Source of the DNA: Colletes latitarsis | Taxonomy: Eukaryota > Arthropoda > Insecta > Hymenoptera > Colletidae | NCBI RefSeq assembly: GCF_051014445.1 | Contig: NC_135144.1 | Location: 5,642,001-5,706,000, forward strand | Length of the DNA: 64,000 nucleotides | Reading direction: 5' to 3' | Shown here: piece by piece, positions 33,231 to 44,573 of the stretch | Layout: the number at the start of each line of letters is the position of its first letter | Numbering within the stretch: position 1 is the first letter of the stretch | Notes under the pieces: model-generated | Told to the model about the DNA's origin: nothing | Database searches by the model: none | The model's input: the letters and a program-made list of their open reading frames with translations, nothing else | Made by a program: the position numbers and the translations under genes

Positions 33231-36016
33231 ATAAAACAACAATCATAAATTGTTCGCTAACATTTTGGTAAAATTTATGATACAATATATCATGAATTTT
33301 TTTTATTATCTAATACGATATTTCACAATAATTTTATTGTATTTGATCACAAACTAATATTTCAATTAGTTCTCATTGGCCAATTAAAAATTAATTAAAA
33401 TTATAATTTTGTATCTAATTTTCATATCTGAGTTTTCATACTCCTAATGCTTGCAAAAATTAAAAATCTGTACAAAAATATTAAATAATTTTACTCTAAA
33501 TACGAATACTCAGTATTTTAACTCATACAGAAAATTTATAAACTACGTCGCAATATTTCAAGTTTCACCACATAGAAAATAAAACACCCTAGAAAACGAA
33601 TTTTGTTTCAAGTCGATACCGTAGTTACTTCCAAAGAAAACAATTATTTATGAAAAAATGCTGACAAGTAATTACACAAACATTCTGTATGCAAATTTAG
33701 TAAACAATTTATAATCCAATTTTATCGCACACCAGTGGTACAATGAATAGGAATTGCTGAAACTTCTTTGAGCGCATAGAATCAAAGCAGATTTTAAAAT
33801 AAATATAAAAGACTGCATAAATTATAATAGTAGTTATATTCATCGGATAGAGGATGAAATACCCTTTAAAATGAGTGTTCGTTCAAGTCGATAGCGTAAT
33901 TAGTTCCGGAGATATAACGATTTTTGTTTCAAATCGATCGCGTGGTTAGTTTTGGAGATATGAGGGCGCGAAGTATTTGTTTACTTTTCACTGTTTACGG
34001 CCTTCGCCAGGTCGTTGACCGTACGACCGATACACCTTCATTTAAATTACGATATCTCCGAAACAGAAAGTCTGATCGACGTAATCCAAAAACCATTTTC
34101 AAGAGGAAGCTTTACCGCTTTTTACAGTGGCTCAATTATGGAGGAAACAATAGTAATTTTGGAACTACACGCGTGTAAAATATGACTATTTTTAATATGC
34201 ATTGTTAGACTTCTAAGACAGTGGAATCTTAAGATTCTCTTCTTTCATTTTTTCTTTTACTTCCTATTTACATCGGAAGCTAACCAAAAGATTTTATCCA
34301 GTTTTTTACAAAAAAATATAAATTTTTCAACCAGTCAGATGACCGATCGTGACAGGCAAAACAGACTACATATTTTTCTCAGGAAACAAACAATAAGAAA
34401 AAGAAAAGAGAAATACAAATAGAAAAATGGCGCTAAAATGACATTTTATGTTAGAAATTCTAAACGAAATTTAAAAAATGGTTATTTGAGCGGTCGTGGT
34501 AGATTTAGTGTTAAACAAAGAAAAACAGAATTCGATTATTCGAAAAATTTCGGATAATCAAGGATCCACTGTATTTTCATCAAATTTTATACGCTGTCTT
34601 CTATAAATTAGGATATCGATGTTATTACATTTTTAGACAGAAAAGAGACCGAAATTATTTTATTTGGTATTAATATTTCCCGTTAAAAGTTTTAACTGTT
34701 AAAAATGAAGTTTCTAACGTTAAAAAATGATACCAGGAACATTCTACGCCAACGTTGGCATTATGAAATTTAAATCTCATCTTCTACGTAAAAAGAACGA
34801 TCGCGCATATATTGTGCTGTTACGGTCTGATTTAATTCTGTATTACATGAATTTTACTTCGCCTTGCACAGAATTAATACTCACCCTAGACAATAAATTT
34901 TAATGATTGAGCTTGCAAGGCTATAAATATCCTCATAATAAAAGATTGTAAGGTAATCCCGTAAAATTAACTGATTAAACTTTACAGAGATTGTCTTTTT
35001 TGAGTTACCAATAAATCATATTATGCAGTATAAAGTTAAATTACGAAAGAAACATTGGAGAGCATATTGAACCTTCGTTTCTTTGATTTGAGTTGCATCT
35101 TACCAATTTTAAATATTCATTTCGTTAAGATAGAATTAGATTCACTAATAAAAATCACATAATATTCGAAATTAGATAAATTAATATTGTTACTAAACAT
35201 AATATTTCTTTAATTCATAACATATTACAAAATACAAAGAGTTACAAAATCTTACACTGTATTTTATTTAAGACTTAACGTAGCGTAAAAATCTCATAAT
35301 ATTCAAATAACTGTTAACGTCAGTAAACAGAAGTGTTTTCTTAAATGTTCTTTAAATAGAACACTGATACTTAATGGGTAAAATTGAACAATTATAAATA
35401 TAGATAGTTCAAAATTCACTGTGCATATTTTGGATTTTGTCATTGAATGAAGTATAGTTTTGTGCTCCGTGATATTTTGATCGGCGTTTTGTATTATTTA
35501 AGAATGAAATTCCTTATGATAAACTGCAACGAATCAGTGATATCGTGAACATTTAATTAGCGAAACTGATCGTTAAGCATCTCAATCGTTCCGTTTGATT
35601 ATCCTATAAAAAACCGACTCAAAGCCAAGCTCGTGTACTAATTAGGACGATAAATACCCTTGAATTTGTATCGTTATTGATAGTAGTTGCCTGCACTTGC
35701 AATCAGTAATTAACGTAGATCCTTGTAGAAATGGTACTTCAAATCCGCAGGAATCTTTAACGGGCGTATAAAAATGCAAACGAAACATCCCTAATTATCA
35801 TTACGGGCAATACGAAATTATTGAATATGCAAAATTCGAAGCAAATAAATAAGTAAAAATACAAACATATCAGCTATTAAATATCTAATATTCGCTTTAA
35901 TGAGCTGTACATTTTTTAGTTGTAATTCCTCAAAAGTTAGGGAATTTTTCTTTGATTTCACTCTTCTAAGATTTGTAATTAAAGTTGCATATAATAATTG
36001 CAGAGCTCGACTCAAA
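33231..36016. other. AT-rich, no clear feature
   Basis: No convincing ORF. Short phrases (TTTCAAGTCGATACCGTAGTT near 33608, TTCAAGTCGATAGCGTAATT near 33882) recur, suggesting old repeats. A terminus-like sequence GGATAATCAAGGATCCACTG at 34552-34571 followed by TA recalls pogo-type ends, but a partner was not found. Confidence 0.45.
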
Positions 36017-36106
36017 TAGATTAAGATTAAAATTTACAGAGATAAATCTGATTAATCTCAAGTAGATTAAGATTAAAATTTATAGAGATAAATCTGAACT
36101 GATGGG
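36017..36106 (+). repeat. 46-bp tandem duplication
   Basis: TAGATTAAGATTAAAATTTA...AGATAAATCTGA occurs at 36017 and again at 36063 with one or two differences; the second copy is slightly shorter. Confidence 0.85.
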
Positions 36107-37193
36107 GACTTACTGACATTGATTAACTGTTTGATTGAATGACTTTGAATCGCTTAATATTATACACCTAGTACTTAGACAGAGTTTTTCCTATAAAATA
36201 TGAAAATAGCACTCAATGGTTGAAACTCACATACAAGCTTATAATTTAATGTTTTTTTATTTGATGTGCAACCAAAATATAATATAAATTTTAATAATAT
36301 TCAGTCAATTAAACAAAATTTTTCGTTATGTATGGAATTTAGGAGTCAGCAAAAATTCCACAGAAAAAATGAGATTTATTTATAGAATAATGTATAATCT
36401 GAATTATTTATATTAATACTTTGTGTGGAACCCAAATATACAATTTTATACAACACATTTTAGTCAACAAATAATTGATTTTGCTATATCTTCACAAAAT
36501 TCAAGTCTTATTTTTTATCATTACTTTTGCAAAGCTATTCTAGGGCTTTTTTAGTAGTTGTAAAATGTTTAACTTTTCACGGCAAAAATATAAAATTGTT
36601 TAAAATCTAGATATTCTCAACACTTACTTTAAAACTGTCTTTTAATACGTTTAAGTAGGATCAGTTATCCATTATATGGATAAAAATCAGAAACAGAAGA
36701 TATTAAATTTTGATTTATTTGCAAAAAATATAATTTTTCAGGAGGCAAATAATAATATTTTTAGATATTTTTTAATAAATTCATGCTTCTTCCTTTTATT
36801 CTATAAACTTTCACATGTTCGCGTGTAATAGTTAAACAACTTCCTTGTCTAAACATTTTTCTACGCCCGATACTAATTTAAAAGCTCTAATTATATTATA
36901 CGAACTGTTCTTTTAGCTCTATTAATAATTTTATTAATTTCATTATAACTTTTTTATTTTTATAACGATAAACAACTAATTTGAGTTCCGCTATTGTAAT
37001 TTTGTACGTTTAAATTACTATTTTCCTATATTTTCTAGCAAAGTGACACATAAAACCAAAAGGGCATTATTAATTCGTTTATATTCATCTGTTTATACAC
37101 ATTTTAAAACGACAAATTTTATGATACGTACTAAATATAATTTAAGTTTTTATAATATTATTGTACCATACCAAATAAAGAAACATTGAACTA
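36107..37193. other. AT-rich, no clear feature
   Basis: A reverse-strand GFHTKY-stop near 36430 recalls Tc1 C-termini, but the upstream translation is too broken to support a call. Confidence 0.45.
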
Positions 37194-37715
37194 TACAGAG
37201 TGTTCGGCCACCGCTGAGAAAAATTTTAATGGAAATTTCTAGAGGCCAAAATAAGACGGAGATCAAGAATATCAATTTATTGATGGAGGCTTCGTTAAAA
37301 AGTTATTAAAAAACTAAATTGAACAATTTCAAATCATTCTGAAAAAATTATTTTTAGTTGCGGGGGTCAATTACAATCATTTTTTATGGATAGACATACC
37401 CCCAAAATCCTACCCACTTTCTAGAAAAACATTCGAGAAGGTGTGAAATTTTTCAACGGAAGAAAAAAATTTGAAATCGTTTTGGAAAAATTATTTCCGG
37501 TTGCAGGGGTCAATTACAAGCATTTTTGGTGGGTAGACATACCCCCGAAATCTTGCGCATTTTCGAGAAAAAAATTCAGTACGGGCGGAACTTTAAACGT
37601 TAACAACTTTTTAACGAAGCCTCGATCAAAAAATTGGTATTCTTGATTTTTGACTTATTTTGGCCTCTAAAGTCTCCCATTAAAATTTTTCCCAGGGGTG
37701 GCCGAACACACTGTA
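37194..37715 (-). mobile_element. Family A element, copy 8, short
   Basis: Both termini are present (TACAGAGTGTTCGGCC, GGCCGAACACACTGTA) in only 522 bp, so this copy holds about one unit less than the full-length ones. Family M copy 2 begins immediately at its right TA. Confidence 0.88.
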
Positions 37716-37717
37716 TA

Positions 37718-38096
37718 CTATCCAGTGATGACATGATGGCTAGGCACGCTGATTGGCCGTAGCATAATAGCGACGTCTCCTCTCACACGCATTGCCATTA
37801 TTGGCTGAGGCGCTCACAACTACAATTCCATCGCGTGACAAAGGACGTAAACGAAACGTATAGGGACAAAGTAGAATAGGACAAGACTGAGAGGCATTGG
37901 CGTAACCGTACGCTCAGAATACTAGCCGTGAATAGGACAAAAAGGTATCTCTCGTGGTTATGGAGACCCTACTACAATGCAGCGTGACGTCAGAGCGAAC
38001 CTCTAGAGTGAGAATAAGGCGGAGCGAAGACCTTCTCTCCTTGCTCTTGCCCCGTTTAGTTTGTGGGTGCCTAGCCAACAAGTCATCACTGGATAG
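37718..38096 (+). mobile_element. Family M MITE, copy 2
   Basis: CTATCCAGTGATGAC and its inverse with TA on both sides (37716-37717, 38097-38098). TGACGTCA at 37985-37992. Inserted directly against the end of A copy 8. Confidence 0.9.
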
Positions 38097-38098
38097 TA

Positions 38099-38580
38099 GT
38101 TCACGGAACGATTTGAACTTTGAGATTCCGAACGATTACTTTGAATGTCGAAAGACGAGTGTTCTTGGAACGATTAAACCTTTAGATTTTTGAATGATCA
38201 CTTCGAATGTCGGAAGGCGAGTGCCCGAAGTTTGCGGAGCCCGTTTCCTCCTCAGCGCGAACCCCCTCCGAAACGCAATTTTGGGGGTTTGTCAACCGAT
38301 TCGTGTTGACCTTGCGAGTTTATCGATTGGCTATCGACTTGGGGGAGGGGGATCGATTTTTCTGCCTCGTTGGGTGTTGCGTCGCAACGTATTGCAGCAA
38401 TTCGAGGCCTGTTAGAAACGGTGCCGTGTGCAACCGATTCGGGCCGGGTGCTAAATCGATCGATTCCGCGTGTCGCGGAATATTCTCGGTCCTTCCAGGA
38501 CCGAGAATGTTCCACGGCACGCGCCGAGAACTTTTGCACCCGGCGCGAAGGAAAGACCAAAAGACGATCGGAACCAGGGG
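38099..38580. other. GC-rich block, unassigned
   Basis: This is much more GC-rich than the surroundings. Overlapping frames exist in several phases on both strands, which is expected from high GC, and none shows a motif. It contains a strong 37-bp hairpin at 38477-38513. It continues past the rosa-like insertion as 40375-40692. Confidence 0.5.
38477..38513. repeat. 17-bp-stem hairpin
   Basis: GGAATATTCTCGGTCCT and AGGACCGAGAATGTTCC are inverted complements with one mismatch and a 3-base loop. Confidence 0.85.
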
Positions 38581-38584
38581 TATA

Positions 38585-38875
38585 CAGGGTGGGGCAGTAA
38601 CTATTAGCACCTCAGATATCTTCGAAACTATAAGTTTCACAGAAATATTTGCTAAAGTAAATTGCACAGTACGAAGGGCGCTATTGGGGGGCGATAATAG
38701 TTTTTTTGCAGGTGGAGGTATATCCATTTTTTTAAATGGATCGGTATGTTTTTGCTTCCGTATCACGATAGAAGATCTTAAAACGAGTTCAACGACCTAT
38801 TACACAAGGCCATTGAAGGTCATAGAAAGTAGAGAAAGGCGATAATACTTACGGTTTTGGTAGTAAATGAAACAT
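38585..38875 (+). repeat. Left 291-bp inverted repeat of the rosa-like element
   Basis: Matches the inverse of 40080-40370 at about 98%. The transposase stop codon lies only 2 bases beyond its inner edge. Confidence 0.9.
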
Positions 38876-38877
38876 GT

Positions 38878-39936
38878 TTATAGTAGGTGTTTGAAATGAT
38901 GACCATCACTATCAATGCACCGTTGGATTCTTTTTACGATTGATTGACTTGCAAGTCTTACAGCGTCAGAACTTATTGATGCACAGGCTGCAATAATTCG
39001 CTGTTGCATATCGTGAGATGTAGTTGGTACTTCTTTGTACACTTTCTCTTTCAGTGTTCCCCACAGAAAGAAATCTAAAGGTGTTATGTCTGGTGAACGA
39101 GCTGGCCACGATATTGAACCGCCGCGTCCAATCCAACGATTTCGAAATTTTTCATCGAGTTCCCTTCGCGCAATCGATGAATAATGTGCTGGGCATCCAT
39201 CATGTTGATACCACATGGTTTGTCGTGTAAATAAAGGTAACTCTTCTAGCAAAAGTCCCAATGTATCCTTAATAAAATTAGCATAGACGTTGCCATTCAA
39301 ATTTCCATTGATAAAATAAGGTCCAATAATTTGATCACCTATGATACCGCACCATACATTCACAGACCATTGTTTTTGATGTTCAAACTGTCGCAGCCAA
39401 TGTGGATTTTCCGCTGCCCATAGATGCATGTTATGCAAATTAACATTCCCGTGATTTGTGAATGTTGCTTCATCAGTAAATAAGACGGTATTAAAAAAAA
39501 GCTCATTGTTTTGAATCTGACGTATAGCCCATCGACAAAACTCAACGCGATTCATGAAGTCGTTCCCATGCAATTCTTGGTGAAGACTAACGTGATACGG
39601 ATGAAATTTGTGACGGTGCAAAATGCGAAGTACGCTCCTCCTACTAATGCCAGATTCGCGTTCAATTTGTCGCGAACTAATATGGGAATTTCTAGACACA
39701 CTAGCGAGCACACCGATTTCCATTTCTTCGTTAATTACTCGTTTCTGGCGTTCACTTTTACGAACACTTAAACTACCGGTTTGCCTACGTTTATCATATA
39801 CATTTTTAAATGTTTGACGCGAAGGCTGAGACCGATGTGGATATCGTTCAGCATACAAGTTTTTCGCCCTTACAGAATTTTGTTGGCATTCGCCATAAAT
39901 AAGAAGCATATCAACCTGCTCTTCAAACGGATACAT
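38878..39936 (-). CDS. rosa-like DD41D transposase, intact
   Basis: A 352-residue open frame. The start at 39936 (MYPFEEQVDMLLIYGE) opens a helix-turn-helix region that covers about residues 1-60. A second helix-turn-helix, SSRQIERESGISRRSVLRIL, lies near 87-106. The catalytic residues are D155 (VLFTDEATF), D246 (WYQHDGCPAHYS) and D288 (SPDITPLDFFLWG), with 41 residues between the last two. DD41D is the signature of the rosa family of the Tc1/mariner superfamily. The SPD-x-x-PLDFFLWG block is typical of these proteins. There is no stop or frameshift. The role is cut-and-paste transposition at TA sites using the 291-bp arms as substrate. Similar ORFs are often labelled Tc3-like in insect annotations. 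The plus-strand frames over this gene are shadows. Confidence 0.95.
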   Translation of the reverse strand: MYPFEEQVDMLLIYGECQQNSVRAKNLYAERYPHRSQPSRQTFKNVYDKRRQTGSLSVRKSERQKRVINEEMEIGVLASVSRNSHISSRQIERESGISRRSVLRILHRHKFHPYHVSLHQELHGNDFMNRVEFCRWAIRQIQNNELFFNTVLFTDEATFTNHGNVNLHNMHLWAAENPHWLRQFEHQKQWSVNVWCGIIGDQIIGPYFINGNLNGNVYANFIKDTLGLLLEELPLFTRQTMWYQHDGCPAHYSSIARRELDEKFRNRWIGRGGSISWPARSPDITPLDFFLWGTLKEKVYKEVPTTSHDMQQRIIAACASISSDAVRLASQSIVKRIQRCIDSDGHHFKHLL

Positions 39937-40079
39937 CGTGCTGGATTGATCGATTTATCGATACTAATCTTATGATGTTTATCTTACTCTGCAAACTATT
40001 AAAGTGTCCTACAAGGAGTGTTTATTCTCAGTGAAGTAAACGGTAAGCATTACGCATTCCTCTACTGTTGACAATACGT

Positions 40080-40370
40080 ATGTTTCATTTACTACCAAAA
40101 CCGTAAGTATTATCGCCTTTCTCTACTTTCTATGACCTTCAATGACCTTGTGTAATAGGTCGTTGAACTCGTTTTAAGATCCTCTATCGTGATACGGAAG
40201 CAAAAACATACCGATCCATTTAAAAAAATGGATATACCTCCACCTGCAAAAAAACTATTATCGCCACCCAATAGCGCCCTTCGTACTGTGCAATTTACTT
40301 TAGCAAACATTTCTGTGAAACTTATAGTTTCCAAGATATCTGAGGTGCTAATAGTTACTGCCCCACCCTG
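40080..40370 (-). repeat. Right 291-bp inverted repeat of the rosa-like element
   Basis: Inverse of 38585-38875, with the differences scattered. Confidence 0.9.
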
Positions 40371-40374
40371 TATA

Positions 40375-40692
40375 GCCAGGGCCCCGATCGCCGCGGGCAG
40401 AGCTTTACAGCATCTCACGAGTACGCCGTCAGTTCCGTTCCAACCGACTAGCTGTCTTACACTAGTTTCGATGTGATTCGATTACAAGGTGTAACCGAAC
40501 AGTGTAGCTGTACTACACTGAACGAACGATCCACTACGACGTTCAACATTGGACAAGAAACTCCTCCCTCACCCGATGGTGGTGGAGGAAAGTCCCAGGT
40601 CACCCTGGATGAGTGTGACCGAGGTTTTTCCCCCAAGTCGAAGGTCCTGTTAATTTTGCCGAGTAAAAAACGGGACTCCGGATTAAGACGCG
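40375..40692. other. GC-rich block, right part, unassigned
   Basis: GC-rich sequence continuing 38099-38580 after the rosa-like insertion. The frame at 40473-40784 has no motif. It may be host DNA or an unrecognised repeat. Confidence 0.45.
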
Positions 40693-40694
40693 TA

Positions 40695-41069
40695 CTATTC
40701 AGTGATGACATGATGGCTAGACGCGCTGATTGGCCGTGGCGTAATAGCGACGCGACTCTCACACGCATTGCCATTGTTGGCTGAGCTGCTCACAACTACA
40801 ATTCCATCGCCTGACAAAGGACACGAACGAAACGTATAGGGACAAAGTAGAATAGGACAAGACTGAGAGGCATTGGCGTAACCGTACGCTCAAAATACCA
40901 GTCGTGAATAGGACAAAAAGGTATCTCTCGTGGTTATGGAGACCCTACTACTATGCAGCGTGACGTCAGAGCGAACCTCTACAGTGAGAATAAGGCGGCG
41001 CGAAGACCTCTCCTTGCCCTTGCCCCGTTTAGTTTGTGGGTGCCTAGCCAACAAGTCATCACTGGATAG
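40695..41069 (+). mobile_element. Family M MITE, copy 3
   Basis: The left end CTATTCAGTGATGAC has one change; the right end GTCATCACTGGATAG is intact, with TA on both sides. TGACGTCA at 40961-40968. A TRIM LTR fragment starts right after it. Confidence 0.9.
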
Positions 41070-41071
41070 TA

Positions 41072-41172
41072 CAATCCTCGACCGACTTCCCAATATCCCA
41101 GTCGTTTAGCAGAGCCTGCTACTTCCTACGAATTCTCCGAGTTACTACCCGCAGCGAAGCAGCGCCACAACG
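41072..41172 (+). repeat. TRIM LTR fragment
   Basis: ACAATCCTCGACCGACTTCC through GCAGCGCCACA matches the 3' part of the LTR at 22816-23054, with internal deletion. The first half of the LTR is absent. Confidence 0.75.
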
Positions 41173-41889
41173 CGTTGGGCATGATGAATCGCGCGATGAA
41201 ATTTAATGATACAAGCGGACAGCACGGTAGGTAAAAATTCCACCGGAATATCCACCTCGATCACTTTATAATGAAACTAGTTTCTCTATGGGCGAGTATT
41301 GCACGCACCAATCGAATTACCAGCAGGGCTTTTAAATCACTATCCCGCACGCGAATTCCCGGAAACTTCTAAATACATAATTTACTCGGACCTTTCAAGC
41401 GCTAATATTTAACCTTGAGTTTAAAAAGATTTTAGATTAAATTCGTTATTTATTGATTCAAATTAATAAAAATAAAAATCTTGGTTGCGCGAACATGAAA
41501 CAAGATTATCGAGGTTAAAATGGTTCGATCTGACATAAATATTGCAGCGACTTGGCGGTAATTGCGTTTGCTGTATCGTTTCAGCTTATGTTTCTTTCTA
41601 GTTTAACCATTGAGCTGGTTTCAAAGCCACAAAACCTGTTTCACCTTATCATCTTGGTAGAAATTGCTGATACAGCGAAGTTCTGCGGTTAGTTGTCGAG
41701 CACAAAATGTACAGAATATTGAGATAAGGAGGCTTTTTGCAGCAGCGAGAGCATAGAAGAAAACGTATGTTTAAGGAACTATGGAAACCGGTAAGATAAG
41801 AGAAATGGTCTTTGAAGTGGCCTTCACGAATCTTATCATAGGGTCTTGAATTTATAAATGAGTGAAAACCAATTAGGAACTTCGTTCAT
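41173..41889. other. No feature seen
   Basis: No ORF or repeat recognised. Confidence 0.5.
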
Positions 41890-42407
41890 CATTTTTCATA
41901 AATTTCTTTGACGTCCTACAGAAATTTTGTTTAGGACTTTTTTATAGGTATCCATGAACTCTAGTTCTCCCCAAAATTTCAATGAAATATATTTACTATT
42001 GTAGGAGTAATGGCCATTTGAAAATTGAACCATTTTTATGGGATTTATCTCACTTTACGGGGTTAAGGATCAGCTTTTCGAATATTCTTGGAATTTCTAC
42101 ATATTTTTCACTAAAATATGCGTTGTTTGCCGTTGGAAACATTAAAATCTTGCAATCCGTTCAGGAGTTAGGATGTTTTAAAGATACGTATGAAATTTCG
42201 GGGAAGCATTTCTGGCCTCACATTAGATTTTCGGTAAGGACTTTTTTTCTGGAAAGTGCGTAGGATTTTGGGGATATGTGTATTGACCAAAAATGATTGT
42301 AATTGACTCCCGCAACCAAAAATAATTTTTCCAAAATGATTTGAAATTTTTTAATTTAATTTTTAATAACTTCTTAACGAAGCCTCAATCAATAAATTGA
42401 TATTTGT
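41890..42407 (+). mobile_element. Family A element, copy 9, both ends lost
   Basis: The interior from TTTGACGTCCTACAG through the right-arm start CTTAACGAAGCCTCAATCAA is family A. Neither outer terminus is present. The right side is cut where an LTR-like fragment begins. Confidence 0.75.
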
Positions 42408-42614
42408 TGAGGGGGCTGGGGGGTAAAATAACAACCCGACAAGCTACCTCATAATTATTAAATGTTTTTATTGGCGAGTGGTGTGGGTAACACGTAGACA
42501 CACGTAGGTTAATGTTACAATGATCTGAACTATAACACGCAACAACGTCTTTACCAGACTGAGCCTTTACAACGTCTCTTTCGAACTGCCTTTCTTTCTT
42601 ATAACTCTCCTCCC
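42408..42614 (-). repeat. LTR-like fragment related to 59490-59640
   Basis: The reverse complement shares AGTCTGGTAAAGAC, ACATTTAATAATTRTG and a CCCCCAGCCCCC-like end with 59490-59640. It also has a box-like GTTATAAGAAAG. No coding sequence nearby. Confidence 0.6.
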
Positions 42615-42616
42615 TA

Positions 42617-43440
42617 TACAGGGTGTTCGGCTATTCTTGCGAAAAATTTTAATGGGGGGCTCTAGAGGCTAAAATAAGACGAAAATCAAGAATACCAATT
42701 TGTTAATCGAGGCTTCGTTAAAAAGTTATTAACGTTTAAAGTTCCGTCGGTACTGAATTTTTTTCTCGAAAATGTGCAGGATTTCGGGGGTATGTCTATT
42801 GACCAAAAATGATTGTAACTGACCCCCGAAATCGAAAATAATTTTTTTAGAACGATTTGAAAAATTTTTTTTTCGCCGAAAAATTTCAGCACCTACCTGA
42901 ATTTTTTTCTCGAAAGTGGGTAGGATTTCGTAGGTATGTATATTCACCAAAAATGATTGTAATTGACCCCTGCAAACGAAAATAATTTTTCCAGAACGAT
43001 TTGAAATTTTTTTTTTTTGTCGAAAAATTCAGGCTCCTAATTAGATTTTCAGTAAGAAATTTTTTTCTCGAAAGTGCGTAGGATTTCGAAGGTATGTGTA
43101 ATGACCAAAAATGATTGTAACTGACCCCCGCAATTGAAAATAATTTTTTTAGATCGATTTGAAAAATTTTTTTCTCACCGAAAAATTTCAACACCTACCC
43201 GATTTTTTTTCTCGAAAGTGGGTAGGATTTCGGGGGTACGTGTAATGACCAAAAATGATTGTAATTGACCCCCGCAAACGAAAATAATTTTTCCAGGACA
43301 ATTTGAAACTTTTGAATTTAATTGTTAATAACTTTTTAACGAAGCCTTCATCAACAAATTGGTATTCTTGATTTTCGTTTTATTTTGGCCTCTAGAATCC
43401 CCCACTAAAATTTTTTCCAGGGGTGGCCGTGCACTCTGTA
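42617..43440 (+). mobile_element. Family A element, copy 10
   Basis: Both termini are present (TACAGGGTGTTCGGC, GGCCGTGCACTCTGTA). Four consecutive modules beginning TTTTTTTCTCGAAA start at about 42757, 42902, 43060 and 43205, giving a clear view of the roughly 145-160-bp sub-repeat. Confidence 0.88.
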
Positions 43441-43769
43441 TAATTATGTAACCTGTAAAATATAAAATTAAAATATTAAATATGAAGTGAAAAAGATTGT
43501 ATATGAGGCATTGAACAAAATTATTTCGATTTTAGAACAAAATTTCATGAGAGACTAAGAAGATAAAAGTTTTTGTAATCCCCTTCAAATCAACATTCAA
43601 ATCCAGGATTAACATTTTCGATGATCCGTTCAGACTTCTTTACTTTACACTTTTTAATTTATTTGTTCGACGAAACAAAGAGTTTTTAATGATTTACTAT
43701 TTAATAATATGCGAAGATCGATCAAAAAGAAAGGTTTCTTGTTATGTCAAATTCTTTTATTGCAACTTA
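43441..43769. other. AT-rich, no feature seen
   Basis: No gene or repeat recognised. Confidence 0.5.
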
Positions 43770-44241
43770 CACGGAACCTTCGCGAACGATCCGGCTTCGA
43801 TTTTGATAAAACTTCGAACACTTATAAAGCAGCCAAAAATAATCGACACGTATTTTTTTTAGCTGCGGTAACTCGAGTTTAAGGGGTGAAACCACCCCTT
43901 GAAGTTTTGGCTCGAAACGGCTATCTCAAAAACGGAAAGACATACGAAAAAATTGTTAATGGGCGATGTTAATGGTTTCTTATGTACAATAACATGGTGT
44001 TAAAAAATTTAACAAAATACAATTTGTTTATAACAAAAAAAAATTTATTAACTTAATTTTTCATTTTATTGAAATTTTCATAATGACAAAAAATGACGAG
44101 CATTTTATTCCAAATCCATTGGTATGTAACATTTTAAAATTGCCTCTTACAGTTTTGCAGAGTTTGTTGATTTACATCTTGCGCGCACATCCACTATGGT
44201 AGTAGCCGTTCTAACTTTGATTTTAATGAAGCACTGTAGGC
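43770..44241 (+). mobile_element. Family B arm, solo (copy 3)
   Basis: Begins TTA|CACGGAACCTTCGCGAACGA and follows the left arm of the other copies to GCACTGTAGGC. The centre and right arm are absent. Confidence 0.85.
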
Positions 44242-44573
44242 AGTTTAGCAGTTTTTTAATCAAAACTTTCTGTTTCTTGGAATCTTGTGTCGTACATATT
44301 TATAAAAATAAAATATTAAAAATAATTTCAGCTACAATTAGTCAATATAAACGTTGAGAAATTCGAGAATTCATTCTGTTGAAGTAATTTCTTATCATTC
44401 TTCCTACTTTTTTCACACTTCTGTTATTTTTTCCACGTGACTGTACAATTCTTCAAGCAGTATAGTAGTACTCAGCATGAGAGATTCTACTCACTGACGT
44501 ATTGACAGCCTTACAGTTTTCTGAGTGAGAACCTCTATCGCGCGTACGCAGCTGTTCGTAGATTGCCGTTCTA
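44242..44573. other. No feature seen
   Basis: No gene or repeat recognised between the B arm and the A terminus. Confidence 0.5.

Larger units (their letters stand above)
38585..40370 (-). mobile_element. Complete rosa-like (DD41D) mariner-superfamily element
   Basis: Ends read CAGGGTGGGGCAGTAACTAT and its inverse, flanked by TATA on both sides (38581-38584, 40371-40374), so the TA duplication is certain and its exact edge ambiguous by two bases. The inverted repeats are 291 bp (38585-38875, 40080-40370); I count about five differences, roughly 98% identity. The intact transposase lies between. Long near-identical arms plus an open gene indicate a recent arrival. Confidence 0.93.

Noticed and set aside
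34218..34571. Possible pogo-type MITE between CAGTGGAATCTTAAG and the inverse of CAGTGGATCCTTGAT.
   Set aside because: Only the right end is convincing and has TA next to it. The left match is short and has no TA.
36290..36560. Possible Tc1 C-terminal relic ending GFHTKY on the minus strand.
   Set aside because: The short end looks right but the upstream translation has several stops and no catalytic block; chance cannot be excluded.
38207..38845. 212-residue plus-strand frame and its antisense counterpart at 38320-38766, with matching frames at 40110-40476.
   Set aside because: It runs from the GC-rich block into the rosa-like inverted repeat; the other arm yields the same peptide. No motif; high GC lowers stop frequency.
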